A DNA stretch of 64,000 nt from assembly GCA_963777735.1 (NCBI GenBank), contig CAVZRQ010000008.1, positions 992,001 to 1,056,000 of the forward strand. The letters are read 5' to 3'. The DNA comes from ZC4RG30 sp963777735. GTDB taxonomy: Bacteria > Pseudomonadota > Gammaproteobacteria > Steroidobacterales > Steroidobacteraceae. Below the pieces are notes generated by a model. It had not been told where the DNA came from, searched no databases, and saw only the letters and a list, made by a program, of their open reading frames with translations. Positions within the stretch are counted from its first letter, which is position 1. Every line of letters begins with the position of its first letter. This document shows, piece after piece, positions 1-8,469 of the stretch. Both the position numbers and the translations under genes were made by a program.

Positions 1-684
1 ACCCAGCGGGCGATGCTCCAGGATCAACGCCCAGTAGAGTGCGCAGGTCGTAACCGGCATCACCACGCAGAGCGCAACCGGCACCAGAATTCCGCCGAGT
101 ATCAGTACTCCGCCAACCAGCTGAATCGCCATCGCGACGTCGAACAATGCCGAGTGAACCAGTGCGGCCATCAACTGCATTGCCAGCGGCTCGTGGCCGA
201 CAGGTTCCGGCCAGAGCGGCACGAAGAAGTGATTGATGCCATTGGCCAGCATCCATGCGCCAAAAACCAGACGACCAGCAAGAAGCAACCGGGTCCGGGT
301 GCCTGCGGCAAACATCGGGCGATAGCTGCGGAAATAGGCCACGCACAGCAGCACATTGCACAGCAGGACAGCGTATCCAAATCTCGCGGCACGGGAACCC
401 CATCCCTCAAGCGGCGCATCCCAGTAGAACACGCAGAACGAGATCGGCATGCACAGGAGCAGGGCCAGCGAGGTGTAGAACCCCGTCAGCAGGCTGAGAC
501 CCGCGATGAGCTCAACGAACTTCACGATATCGAACAGGTGACTGTCGATCAGGGCCCGGATCAACTCCTGACTGAGTGGCTGCGAACCCATTGGCTGGGG
601 AAATATGCGGAAGAAATGATTTACGCCCGCAGGAATCAACCAGGACGCGAACAGCAGGCGCACGAACCATGCGGCGTATTTCAT
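1..684 (-). CDS. DoxX-like membrane protein with two repeated halves (3' end beyond window)
   Basis: The frame is open from an ATG at 684 to the left edge (228 codons), so the C-terminus is missing. The protein is very hydrophobic. It contains two similar halves: NHFF, then a proline-rich turn with PQPMGSQPL (first half) or PEPVGHEPL (second half), then a hydrophobic helix containing LFDI or LFDV. The pattern resembles the DoxX/DoxD four-helix fold duplicated in tandem. The start codon overlaps the stop of the upstream hydroxyacid dehydrogenase gene (ATGA), so the two are probably translationally coupled. DoxX-family proteins are often linked to quinone or thiol redox, and a partnership with the neighbouring flavoenzyme is an inference. 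Family assignment is by pattern only. Confidence 0.65.
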   Translation of the reverse strand, partial: MKYAAWFVRLLFASWLIPAGVNHFFRIFPQPMGSQPLSQELIRALIDSHLFDIVKFVELIAGLSLLTGFYTSLALLLCMPISFCVFYWDAPLEGWGSRAARFGYAVLLCNVLLCVAYFRSYRPMFAAGTRTRLLLAGRLVFGAWMLANGINHFFVPLWPEPVGHEPLAMQLMAALVHSALFDVAMAIQLVGGVLILGGILVPVALCVVMPVTTCALYWALILEHRPLG

Positions 685-1889
685 GCTCCGACCCTCCGCA
701 GCATCGATATGTTGATCTCGCTGATGCGGCGCGCGCCGCAGCCCACCATGGCCAGCCGCAACTCGAGATTCAGGATGTCGAGCACCCGCTCCACACCAGC
801 CTGACCAAAACTGGCCAACCCCCAGACGAAGGGCCGGCCGATTCCGACCGTACTGGCACCCAGCGCCAGTGCCTTCATGACATCCGTGCCGCGGCGCACT
901 CCTCCGTCGACCATCACCGGGATCTTCCCGGCTACGCCCCTCACCACTTCAGGCAATGACTCGATCGTGCCGCGCCCGCTCTCCAGTGCGCGGCCGCCAT
1001 GATTCGAGACGATGATGCCATCCGCGCCGTATTGCACGGCCAGTGCCGCATCCTCTTCCGCCTCGATGCCCTTGATCACCACCTTCATCGTGGTCATGTC
1101 CTTCAGGCGCCGGATGAAATCCCAGTCCAGCGACGGGGATGTCAGCCCCAGCCCCTGTGTGTCAATGCCGGCAAACATGGGCTTGGTGGCAAGCCCTCCC
1201 CGTGGGTTGCCGGCAGTGTCGACCTGATGGCAGGTGCCGCAGGTGCGCGTATCCTGCCGCCGCATCCGCGTCGCAGTCACTGTGTTGCGGCCGGCTGGCG
1301 TATCAACCGTCACCGCCACAACGCTGCAGCCAGCCCGCTGGGCACGCTGCACCAGTGCGCGAGTTACATCGATCTTGTTGGTCGTATAGAGCTGGAACCA
1401 CAACGGCGCGCCGCGTGCCGCGGCAATGTCTTCCAGTACATCCGACATCTGGGTGGAGACGATCTGCTGCTGGTTCTTCGCCTTCGCGGCGCGTGCCACG
1501 CCAAGATCGGCCTCCAGATGCAGCGCACGCAGGCTGCCGATGGGGCTGATCATCACCGGCGATGCGAGTGTCGTACCGAACACGGTGGTCGCCAGATCCA
1601 CCCGGCTGACATCGACAAAGCGTCGCGGGATGAGCTGCCATTTCGCATACGCCGAAGAGTTGGCATCGCGGGTCAGGTTTCCATCCACACCACTCTGAAG
1701 GTATCCCCAGTGGGCGGGCGGAACGATCTGCTGTGCCGCCGCTTCGAAGTCAAACACATCCAGCGCGTCGGCGACTCTGGCAAGCCCACTCTCCGCCGCC
1801 ACCGCGCGGAACACCGGCGCAGCCATCAGGGGGCTGGCAGCAAGGAAGCGCAGCAGCCTGCGCCGCTGGAACGTCTTGAAGTCACTCAT
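681..1889 (-). CDS. FMN-dependent alpha-hydroxyacid dehydrogenase/oxidase, Tat-type leader, CxxCH insert
   Basis: 402 residues from the ATG at 1889, which has an AGAAGGGA ribosome site; a longer in-frame start at 2045 would overlap the divergent gene. The N-terminus has QRRRLLRFLAAS and a hydrophobic stretch ending near AVAAE, a Tat-like leader. The body is the lactate/glycolate/mandelate oxidase TIM barrel: FQLY near 166, IKG with Lys273, SNHGGR with the catalytic His297 and Arg300, VDGG near 328-330, and GIGRPF near 349. These enzymes oxidise 2-hydroxyacids to 2-oxoacids with FMN. The odd feature is CGTCH at 217-221 in the loop after VDTPAGR, a consensus c-type heme site not normal for this family. 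Export would make the enzyme periplasmic. It overlaps the DoxX-like gene by 4 bases. The natural substrate is not evident. Confidence 0.9.
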   Translation of the reverse strand: MSDFKTFQRRRLLRFLAASPLMAAPVFRAVAAESGLARVADALDVFDFEAAAQQIVPPAHWGYLQSGVDGNLTRDANSSAYAKWQLIPRRFVDVSRVDLATTVFGTTLASPVMISPIGSLRALHLEADLGVARAAKAKNQQQIVSTQMSDVLEDIAAARGAPLWFQLYTTNKIDVTRALVQRAQRAGCSVVAVTVDTPAGRNTVTATRMRRQDTRTCGTCHQVDTAGNPRGGLATKPMFAGIDTQGLGLTSPSLDWDFIRRLKDMTTMKVVIKGIEAEEDAALAVQYGADGIIVSNHGGRALESGRGTIESLPEVVRGVAGKIPVMVDGGVRRGTDVMKALALGASTVGIGRPFVWGLASFGQAGVERVLDILNLELRLAMVGCGARRISEINISMLRRVGA

Positions 1890-1983
1890 GGCCGGATCCC
1901 TTCTTGTTTTTTGGATTGCGCCAGCGGTCTCGAGTCGGTGCATCGTACTATTGACCGGGTACGGATGCCCGCCCGCCCATCGC

Positions 1984-3357
1984 ATGGAGAAATTCACCGT
2001 GTCCGATCCCGCTCGCCAGCCGCCTCCAGGCGTCTTCACCGACATCCAGCGCGTTTTTGCCCTGCAGCGGACCCATCAGTGGGAAGCGAAGGCGAGCTCC
2101 GCGGAGCAGCGAAAGGTCAAACTGCGGAAACTGAAGGCGGCCATAGAGGCGCACGCGGATGAGATCATGGCGGCGGTCCGGCAGGATACCCGCAAGCCCG
2201 AGAACGAGATCCGGGTTACCGAACTGCTGAATGTACTCGGCAACATCGACCGCAATATCGCCCATCTTGATGAGTGGATGAAACCGGTTGAGGTGCTGCC
2301 GTCGCTCAACAAGAACGACACGGCAAGGATCGTCCATGAGGCGCGCGGCGTCTGCCTCATCCTGGGCCCGTGGAATTTCCCACTGGGCCTGGTCATGGGC
2401 CCGCTGGCCGCCGCCATAGCCGCCGGCAACTGCTGCATGGTCAAACTCACGGACCTGTGCCCCGCGTCTGCGCGTGTCGCTGCAAAGATCATCCGCGCGG
2501 CATTCGAGGAAAGCGATGTCGCCCTGTTCGAAGGCGACGTGCAGGTAGCCACCGCCCTGCTCGAGCTTCCCTTCAACCATATCTTCTTCACCGGCAGCAC
2601 GCGGGTCGGAAAGCTCGTCATGGCTGCTGCTGCGCGGAACCTCGCCAGCGTCACCCTCGAGCTGGGCGGCAAGTCACCTGTCGTGGTCGATGGCGATGCG
2701 GACGTGAAGAAAGTTGCCGCGGACCTCGCTGCTGCCAAGCAGTTCAACGGCGGTCAGGCCTGCATCTGCCCCGACTATGTGTTCGTCACCGCGCAACAGA
2801 AGGATGACCTCGTCGAGGAGTTTCGGCTCCGCGTGCGGCAGAACCTCTACCGCGATGACGGGAGTCTGAAGAAGGAGAACATCGCCCAGATCGTCAATGA
2901 CCAGAATTTCGCGCGGATCAGGAACCTCTTCGAAGACGCCGTGGCCAAGGGTGCGAAGGTTGCCGTGGGCGGCACCCTGGAGGCTGCAGACCGCACGATC
3001 CACCCGACCCTGCTCACCGACGTCACGCCCGACATGCTGATCATGCAGGAAGAGATCTTCGGACCCGTGGTTCCGGTCCTGACATACGAAAAACTCGATG
3101 AAGTCATCGGGTTCATCTCTGATCGCCCCAAGCCACTGGCGCTGTACATCTATAGCAATACACAAGCCAATGTTGACCGAATCCTGAACCGCACGTCATC
3201 CGGCGGGGTGACCATCAACGGCTTCTTCTCGCATTACCTGGAAAATCACTTGCCCTTCGGCGGCGTCAACCAGAGCGGCACGGGCAGCTATCACGGCGTG
3301 TTTGGATTCAAGGCGTTCTCGCATGAGCGCGCAATTTACGTGCAGGAGAATCGCTAG
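1984..3357 (+). CDS. aldehyde dehydrogenase, ALDH3/coniferyl-aldehyde type
   Basis: 457 residues from the ATG at 1984; the frame opens upstream at 1876, but that extension overlaps the divergent gene and looks non-coding. It oxidises an aldehyde to the acid with NAD(P)+. Visible landmarks are PWNF at 129-132, FFTGSTRVGK at 201-210, catalytic Glu226 in LELGGKSP, catalytic Cys260 in GGQACIC, and EEIFGPV followed by LPFGG near the C-terminus. The short N-terminus and the EGD...ELPF spacing before the GSTRVGK loop are typical of class 3 and coniferyl-aldehyde dehydrogenases rather than the longer betaine-aldehyde type. It is transcribed away from the hydroxyacid dehydrogenase across a 94-base gap. 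Together they could oxidise an alcohol/aldehyde/hydroxyacid series, but that link is inferred. Confidence 0.93.
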   Translation: MEKFTVSDPARQPPPGVFTDIQRVFALQRTHQWEAKASSAEQRKVKLRKLKAAIEAHADEIMAAVRQDTRKPENEIRVTELLNVLGNIDRNIAHLDEWMKPVEVLPSLNKNDTARIVHEARGVCLILGPWNFPLGLVMGPLAAAIAAGNCCMVKLTDLCPASARVAAKIIRAAFEESDVALFEGDVQVATALLELPFNHIFFTGSTRVGKLVMAAAARNLASVTLELGGKSPVVVDGDADVKKVAADLAAAKQFNGGQACICPDYVFVTAQQKDDLVEEFRLRVRQNLYRDDGSLKKENIAQIVNDQNFARIRNLFEDAVAKGAKVAVGGTLEAADRTIHPTLLTDVTPDMLIMQEEIFGPVVPVLTYEKLDEVIGFISDRPKPLALYIYSNTQANVDRILNRTSSGGVTINGFFSHYLENHLPFGGVNQSGTGSYHGVFGFKAFSHERAIYVQENR

Positions 3358-3403
3358 GAAACCGACGCCATCCCTGTTGCAGTATTGTTAAACCGGAACG
3401 CGC

Positions 3404-3441
3404 TGTTGCGTGAAACACGACATTTATTGTTTCCCGCAACA
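3404..3441. other. inverted repeat downstream of the aldehyde dehydrogenase
   Basis: TGTTGCGTGAAAC at 3404-3416 pairs with GTTTCCCGCAACA at 3429-3441, with one mismatch in 13 positions and a 12-base loop. It lies 46 bases after the dehydrogenase stop and about 80 bases before the small ORF at 3519. There is no following T-run, so it could be a Rho-assisted terminator, an RNA stem, or an operator for the small gene. Confidence 0.4.
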
Positions 3442-3518
3442 CCGAAAACGCAGCGCTGGACCTCGCAGCCGTGACTTGGCATGCTCGGGTGAAATCCAGT
3501 TCAACACGGGGAAACAAC

Positions 3519-3719
3519 ATGGCAGAACTGAAGCAGCCGCGTCGTGTAGAGGAAGTCGCACCGGGTCTGGTGCGCATCGTCGATGGCGAGACCTACGTGT
3601 ATCTTTCAACCAGCAGTGCAGAACTTCTGGCCGACAAGTGGACATTGTCAGGGGCTGGCTCTTTGCGAGGCGATGCCAGCGCGCGATTGCAGTCGCAACA
3701 AGGTGCGTTGAACGCCTAG
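3519..3719 (+). CDS. hypothetical small protein (66 aa)
   Basis: The ATG at 3519 is preceded by ACGGGGAAAC, a plausible ribosome site; the frame also opens at 3471 without one. The product is hydrophilic, with no signal peptide or membrane segment, and has a compact start (VEEVAPGLVRIVDGETYVYL) that looks like a small beta sheet. The C-terminal third is low in hydrophobic residues and less protein-like. Codon use resembles its neighbours. I do not recognise the family. It sits alone between the dehydrogenase and a convergent small secreted protein. Confidence 0.45.
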   Translation: MAELKQPRRVEEVAPGLVRIVDGETYVYLSTSSAELLADKWTLSGAGSLRGDASARLQSQQGALNA

Positions 3720-3770
3720 CCCTCACGGGAGCCAGGCTCGCCGCTCAGGCTTGCGTTGAAATCAGGCAGC

Positions 3771-4028
3771 CTATTTCCCGGCGGCCTTCAACTCCACGAT
3801 CTTCGCCTTCAAGCACTCCATGACTGGATGCCGGTCGGTAAACCTGCGGCCCATGTTCTCGTAGTTCGCTTCTGCCTGCTTCAGTGTCTTGGCACCATGG
3901 CACTGGAAATCCAGCAGAACCTGGATCTCCTTTTCCGGCGGCAGGCCTGCAGCCGCGAACTGACAGACCGATATCAACGCCGCGAGGATGGCGACGCGCG
4001 AGACAATCCGCTGGTTGCTACGCTGCAT
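3771..4028 (-). CDS. small secreted protein (85 aa), unknown function
   Basis: I chose the ATG at 4028 (CGGAGC ribosome site 7-12 bases upstream) because it gives a clean signal peptide, MQRSNQRIVSRVAILAALIS to about QFAAA. The longer frame at 4079 does not. The mature part is about 60 residues, charged, with two cysteines (DFQCHG and VMECLK) and a likely helical LKAKIVELKAAGK tail. The two cysteines could form a disulfide in the periplasm. No family recognised. It lies downstream of the hydrolase at 4134 on the same strand. Confidence 0.6.
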   Translation of the reverse strand: MQRSNQRIVSRVAILAALISVCQFAAAGLPPEKEIQVLLDFQCHGAKTLKQAEANYENMGRRFTDRHPVMECLKAKIVELKAAGK

Positions 4029-4133
4029 GACTCTGCTCCGATAGAACGTCTGTGTCGATGACCGAGAAGTTACGCGCACCCCGACGGGGCCTGCTGTGTC
4101 TTGCTGCTCACAAATGGGCAGGTTTGATTATAG

Positions 4134-5075
4134 TTAAATGAATCCGCTGACCTTCAGCCAGAGCAGGAAGGCTGAAAACCAGCCCGGGCTCGTGGTGCCC
4201 TGCTTGCCTAAACCGAACCCATGGCCACCTGCCTGGTACATGTGGAACTCCACCGGCCGACCCGCTGCTTGCCAGGCATCGAGCAGACCAAACCCTTTGT
4301 TCGCGAACAGGGGATCGTCTGCCGCGATGACGGCGAACAGCGGCGGCGCATCGGGCGACACCTTCACGGCTTCCATCGACCCGTAGATCGGCGCGATGAA
4401 GGCCGGCTTCGTCTCCGGGGCTGCAAGCGTGGTCATCATCGTGGTCATCGCGCCGGCGGAAAATCCGATCATGCCCACGCGTGCGGGATCGATGTTCCAT
4501 TCGCGGGCCCGCGACCGCACCAGCGAGAACGCCGCCCGGGCATCGGCGATCTGCTCCTGCCTCTCGGGCACCAGCTCCTCCGGCTTCAGCCGCCCGGAGG
4601 GATTGCCTGCGTTGGCGAACATCACCGCCAATGCGGACTCGAAGCCCGCTGTATCCGCCGGCGTCGGGCGCAGGCGGTACTTGAGCACGAAAGCCGCGAT
4701 CCCCTGATCGGCCAGCGCGCGCGCGACGGCCCAGCCCTCGTTGTCCATGGAGAGCATGAGGAAACCACCACCGGGGGCCACGATGACCGCCGCACCCGTG
4801 GCCCTGGCCGGATCGGGAAGGAATGGCTGCAGGGTGGCCCTCGTGACATTCCGCACAAAGGGTTTGCCGTCCTGGCGGAACCAGGATTCAGCCGCCACAG
4901 AATCCTTGACCCCACCAGTATTCAACACGATCGCGCCAGCTTCGGCGGGAGTGGCAATCGGCACCACCGGTGATGCCTGCTGCGCAGATGCCAGCTCGGA
5001 CAAGACCAGCAGCATTGTTGCTGCGGCGATTGCCGTGAGGCTGCCTCTCAAGGGTCTGTGCAACTCATTCCGCAT
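4134..5075 (-). CDS. secreted alpha/beta hydrolase (BD-FAE/esterase-lipase-like)
   Basis: 313 residues from the ATG at 5075; the upstream frame to 5111 lies inside the kinase gene. The signal peptide has the core LTAIAAATMLLVLSELASA. The mature protein has the oxyanion-hole motif PGGGF, the nucleophile elbow GFSAG, an aspartate in ADDPLF, and a late histidine in GGHGFG, giving a complete Ser-Asp-His triad as in secreted acetyl-xylan or feruloyl-type esterases. It probably cleaves an ester in the periplasm. Its start lies 11 bases inside the end of the hybrid kinase gene, so its translation is probably coupled to a sensory operon, which is unusual for an esterase. Confidence 0.88.
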   Translation of the reverse strand: MRNELHRPLRGSLTAIAAATMLLVLSELASAQQASPVVPIATPAEAGAIVLNTGGVKDSVAAESWFRQDGKPFVRNVTRATLQPFLPDPARATGAAVIVAPGGGFLMLSMDNEGWAVARALADQGIAAFVLKYRLRPTPADTAGFESALAVMFANAGNPSGRLKPEELVPERQEQIADARAAFSLVRSRAREWNIDPARVGMIGFSAGAMTTMMTTLAAPETKPAFIAPIYGSMEAVKVSPDAPPLFAVIAADDPLFANKGFGLLDAWQAAGRPVEFHMYQAGGHGFGLGKQGTTSPGWFSAFLLWLKVSGFI

Positions 5076-8000
5076 CGCCAGGGATCTCCAGCAATCGTTC
5101 CAGCTGAACATTCACTGCAAGGATCAACTCTGCCATTTCGCCGGCAGCAATGCCCGGAACTTCACGCAGCTTCGCCTCGACTGCCCCTGCAGCCCCGAAC
5201 AGGGACTGGGCACCCAGCATGGCCGCCACGCCACCAAGCGAATGGGCGATGTGCCGGGCTTCTTCATGGGCACCCCTTTCCAGGCAGCCTTGCAACTTCT
5301 GCATGTCATTGCGGTGAGTTGCAGCCATCTTGCGCAACAGATCGACCAGCTTTCCCTCATTTCCTTCGAGTTCAATGAGACCCTTGCCAGGAACCACACC
5401 CGCCTCACTTTCCAGGCGGGCCAACAACTGGGAGTTCCTGGCCCGGGAAAGCCATTTGTCCAGTGTTGCGTACAGGATCTTCAGATCGAGAGGCTTGGCG
5501 ACGAAATCGTTCATGCCCGCCGCCTGGCATGCGTCGCGATCATCCTTGAAGGCATTGGCGGTCATGGCGATGATCGGCACACTCCTCCCTCCTGGGAGCT
5601 GGCGAATTACCCGTGTCGCCTCCAGACCATCCATCTCCGGCATCAGCATGTCCATCAGGATCAACGCATACTCTCCGCTACGCATCTTGTCGACAGCCAC
5701 TCGGCCATTTTCCGCCGTATCTACCGACAAACCGGCGATCTGCAGCACATCCGCGGCCACCTCCCGATTGATGGCATGATCTTCAACCAGCAGCACGCGC
5801 GCACCGGCATGGCGGCGTCGCAGGTCTGCAGCGTTGGTGTTCGGGCCGCTGCCAGTGCTTCGCGGCGGAACACCCCGCTCCAGCCACGCGGTAAACCAGA
5901 AGCAGCTGCCTGAGCCCTGGGTACTCTCGGCACCTGCATCACCACCCATCGCACGTGCCAGCTGACGGGTGATGACCAGACCCAGCCCTGTGCCTCCGAA
6001 TCTCCGGGTAGTTGAAGCATTCGCCTGCTGGAACGCCTGGAAGAGTTGCGGCAACACTTCGGGGGCAATGCCGATCCCGGTGTCTTCCACCTCGAACCGA
6101 ACCAGGCACCTGCTGCCTTGCGACTCCAGCAGCTTCGCGCGCACGTTGACGCTGCCCTGCTCGGTGAATTTCACTGCATTGCCAACCAGATTCAGCAGCG
6201 CCTGGCGAAGGCGCGTCAGGTCACCACGCAACCAATGCGGCACGTGATCACAATCGACCCGCAGCTTCAGTCCCTTGGCTGCCGCGCTCTCGCCAATCAG
6301 CGTGGTCACATGCCCGATCACGGCTTCCAGCGTGAAATCATGCATTTCAAGATCGATCCTGCCGGCCTCGATCTTCGACAAATCGAGAATGTCGTTGATC
6401 ACGCCAAGAAGATGCCGCGCCGCGCCGTCGATCTTCTCGAGCCGATCGGCTTCGATGGACGTCGTCGCGTCGCGTCTCAGCATGTGCGTGAAGCCAAGGA
6501 TGGCGTTCATCGGCGTGCGTATCTCATGGCTCATGGTGGCAAGAAACGTGGACTTTGCCCGGTTTGCCGACTCGGCATGTACGCGCGCCTGCTCCAGTTC
6601 GGTGGTGCGCTCTGCCACAAGTTGCTCGAGATTGTGCCGATGGCCTTCCAGTTCGACACTCATGTTGATTCTCTCGGTGATGTCTTCCTTCACTGCCACG
6701 TAGTGCGTCACTTGCCCGTCGGGGAGGCGAATCGGCGAGATCGTTGCGAATTCGATGAATTCCGTACCATCCTTGCGCTTGTTGTAGAGCTCACCCCTCC
6801 ATGCGTTCCCCTGTTTGAGTGCGGACCACAAGTCAACATAGCTGGAGCCGGGTGTATTTCCCGATTGCAGGAAACTCGGGCTCTGGCCCATCACCTCTTC
6901 CAGCGAAAAGCCGGTCTGCCGCAGGAAGGCGGCGTTGACGTACGTGATCCTGCCTGCGAGATCGACAATCTCTATGCTTTCGACACTCTGCTCGACGGCC
7001 TGCGAAAGTTTGCGCAATTCTTCCGCCGCGGCCTCGGCTTCACGCCTTGCGGCCTGTTCGTCGTCCATCAGATTCAAGGCGGCGATGCGCGCCTGTCGCT
7101 GTTGCTCCAGTTCAGCTGCCTGCTGCAACGCCCTTTCCTGCTCGAACCATTTCCGATCCGTGATGTCGAGCACCAGGTCGAAACGATTGATCGGCATGCC
7201 TGCCGGATCACGCACGACGGTGAGATCCAGCAGAACCGGGAAGCGGCTGCCGTCCTTTCGCTGGTGTTCCGTTTCCAGCACGAGGTGGCCCAGCTTGTCT
7301 GCCGCCGCCAGCCGGGTTCGGATGTTTTCGCGCAAGTCCGGGGGAAATATGCCCAGCACGGGCTGACCGTCAAGTTCATGCTCGGCATAGCCGCGCTGGC
7401 GCGCAAAAGCCGAGTTGACGGAAACAAACACGTTCGTTCGCGGATCGGAGATGACCAGGCCGACTTCCGCATGCGTGAAAGCTTCACCCCATAGTCGCAG
7501 TTGGCTGTCTTTCTCCTCGACTTGAGCGACGAATTCGGCAATGCGGCGCCTGGCGGCACGAATTTCAGCAATCTCGACGCCGGGCGGCTCGTTGCCTTCA
7601 GGAATGCCAAGCAATGCCACCTGCCCGCTGATGCGCCGACTGGTCCACATGCCACCGGCCAGAGCGAGCAGAATGGCCAGCAGAATGCCAGCACCCAGAA
7701 GAATCGTCGCGTCGCGCCTCGCCGCCCAGTCAAGGTTGTGGGGAATCTCCAGTACCACCGCCCATCGAGAGAGATCCGATCTGATCACGTGGCGATGACC
7801 GGCTTCCACATCGCGCGTGCTGTCGAACCCAGGCGGCGAGCGCCTCGCGATGTCGGCGCCGGCACCATCCTGAAGCGCCAGCGACCAGCCATTCGGCAAG
7901 GCCAGTTGTTCAAGGCGCCGCTGGAACTGGCGGATCTCGATGCTGCTGAGCATGACCCTTGTTGCCTGGCCATCGCGAACGATGGGTACTGCAATTGCCA

Positions 8001-8469
8001 CAATCGGATTCTGCGCCACACTCTCGACTACGAGATCGCCGACTTGCGGCATGCCGGACTCAAGCGCCAGCGGCGTGGCAGCCAGCCTGCTTGAAGGTGG
8101 CAGCAGTGGCAGCGCCGCTCCATATGGCTCGCGCGTGGTGAACAGCATCTGGCGCTGACCGTCTGCAAACGCCACATGGCTGTCGAAGCTTGCCGCGAAG
8201 CGCCGTGCTTCTTCATGGAGTACCGGCCATTGCCGCTCATCATCCACCAATGGTGAGGCGGCGAGCATTTTCAGCGCCCTTAGCCGCTCATCCAGGAACT
8301 GGTCAAGTCCCGAGGCAATGCTCCTGGCGAGATTTTCTGCTTCACGATGCCTGGCCGCTTCCTGCGCGCGCAGGTCGTGCCATGCCAGCCAGATGGCAAT
8401 CAGCACCATCGGCACCATGCACAACCAGATCAGCCGGGAGAGAACGGCTGAAAGCGGACGGGGCGTCAC
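5065..8469 (-). CDS. hybrid sensor histidine kinase: Cache-like sensor, two PAS, HisKA, HATPase, receiver, Hpt
   Basis: 1134 residues. Order: membrane segment about 12-30, a periplasmic sensor of about 220 residues, second membrane segment about 254-275, PAS about 325-440, PAS about 485-600, coiled coil, HisKA with phospho-acceptor His648 in ATMSHEIRTP, HATPase with the N box at 760-768, DTGIGI at 797 and GGTGLGL at 825, a receiver with phospho-acceptor Asp940 (ILMDMLMPEMDG), and a C-terminal Hpt domain with His1076 (AHSLGG). Signal thus passes His-Asp-His within one chain and leaves from the Hpt to a separate regulator not encoded next to it. The start overlaps the end of the PAS gene upstream (ATGA), and the hydrolase start overlaps its own end. 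The periplasmic domain should bind a small ligand. Confidence 0.95.
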   Translation of the reverse strand: MTPRPLSAVLSRLIWLCMVPMVLIAIWLAWHDLRAQEAARHREAENLARSIASGLDQFLDERLRALKMLAASPLVDDERQWPVLHEEARRFAASFDSHVAFADGQRQMLFTTREPYGAALPLLPPSSRLAATPLALESGMPQVGDLVVESVAQNPIVAIAVPIVRDGQATRVMLSSIEIRQFQRRLEQLALPNGWSLALQDGAGADIARRSPPGFDSTRDVEAGHRHVIRSDLSRWAVVLEIPHNLDWAARRDATILLGAGILLAILLALAGGMWTSRRISGQVALLGIPEGNEPPGVEIAEIRAARRRIAEFVAQVEEKDSQLRLWGEAFTHAEVGLVISDPRTNVFVSVNSAFARQRGYAEHELDGQPVLGIFPPDLRENIRTRLAAADKLGHLVLETEHQRKDGSRFPVLLDLTVVRDPAGMPINRFDLVLDITDRKWFEQERALQQAAELEQQRQARIAALNLMDDEQAARREAEAAAEELRKLSQAVEQSVESIEIVDLAGRITYVNAAFLRQTGFSLEEVMGQSPSFLQSGNTPGSSYVDLWSALKQGNAWRGELYNKRKDGTEFIEFATISPIRLPDGQVTHYVAVKEDITERINMSVELEGHRHNLEQLVAERTTELEQARVHAESANRAKSTFLATMSHEIRTPMNAILGFTHMLRRDATTSIEADRLEKIDGAARHLLGVINDILDLSKIEAGRIDLEMHDFTLEAVIGHVTTLIGESAAAKGLKLRVDCDHVPHWLRGDLTRLRQALLNLVGNAVKFTEQGSVNVRAKLLESQGSRCLVRFEVEDTGIGIAPEVLPQLFQAFQQANASTTRRFGGTGLGLVITRQLARAMGGDAGAESTQGSGSCFWFTAWLERGVPPRSTGSGPNTNAADLRRRHAGARVLLVEDHAINREVAADVLQIAGLSVDTAENGRVAVDKMRSGEYALILMDMLMPEMDGLEATRVIRQLPGGRSVPIIAMTANAFKDDRDACQAAGMNDFVAKPLDLKILYATLDKWLSRARNSQLLARLESEAGVVPGKGLIELEGNEGKLVDLLRKMAATHRNDMQKLQGCLERGAHEEARHIAHSLGGVAAMLGAQSLFGAAGAVEAKLREVPGIAAGEMAELILAVNVQLERLLEIPGDAE

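Noticed and set aside
6046..7494. 482-codon open frame on the plus strand
   Set aside because: Antisense of the hybrid kinase; high-GC DNA often leaves long open antisense frames.
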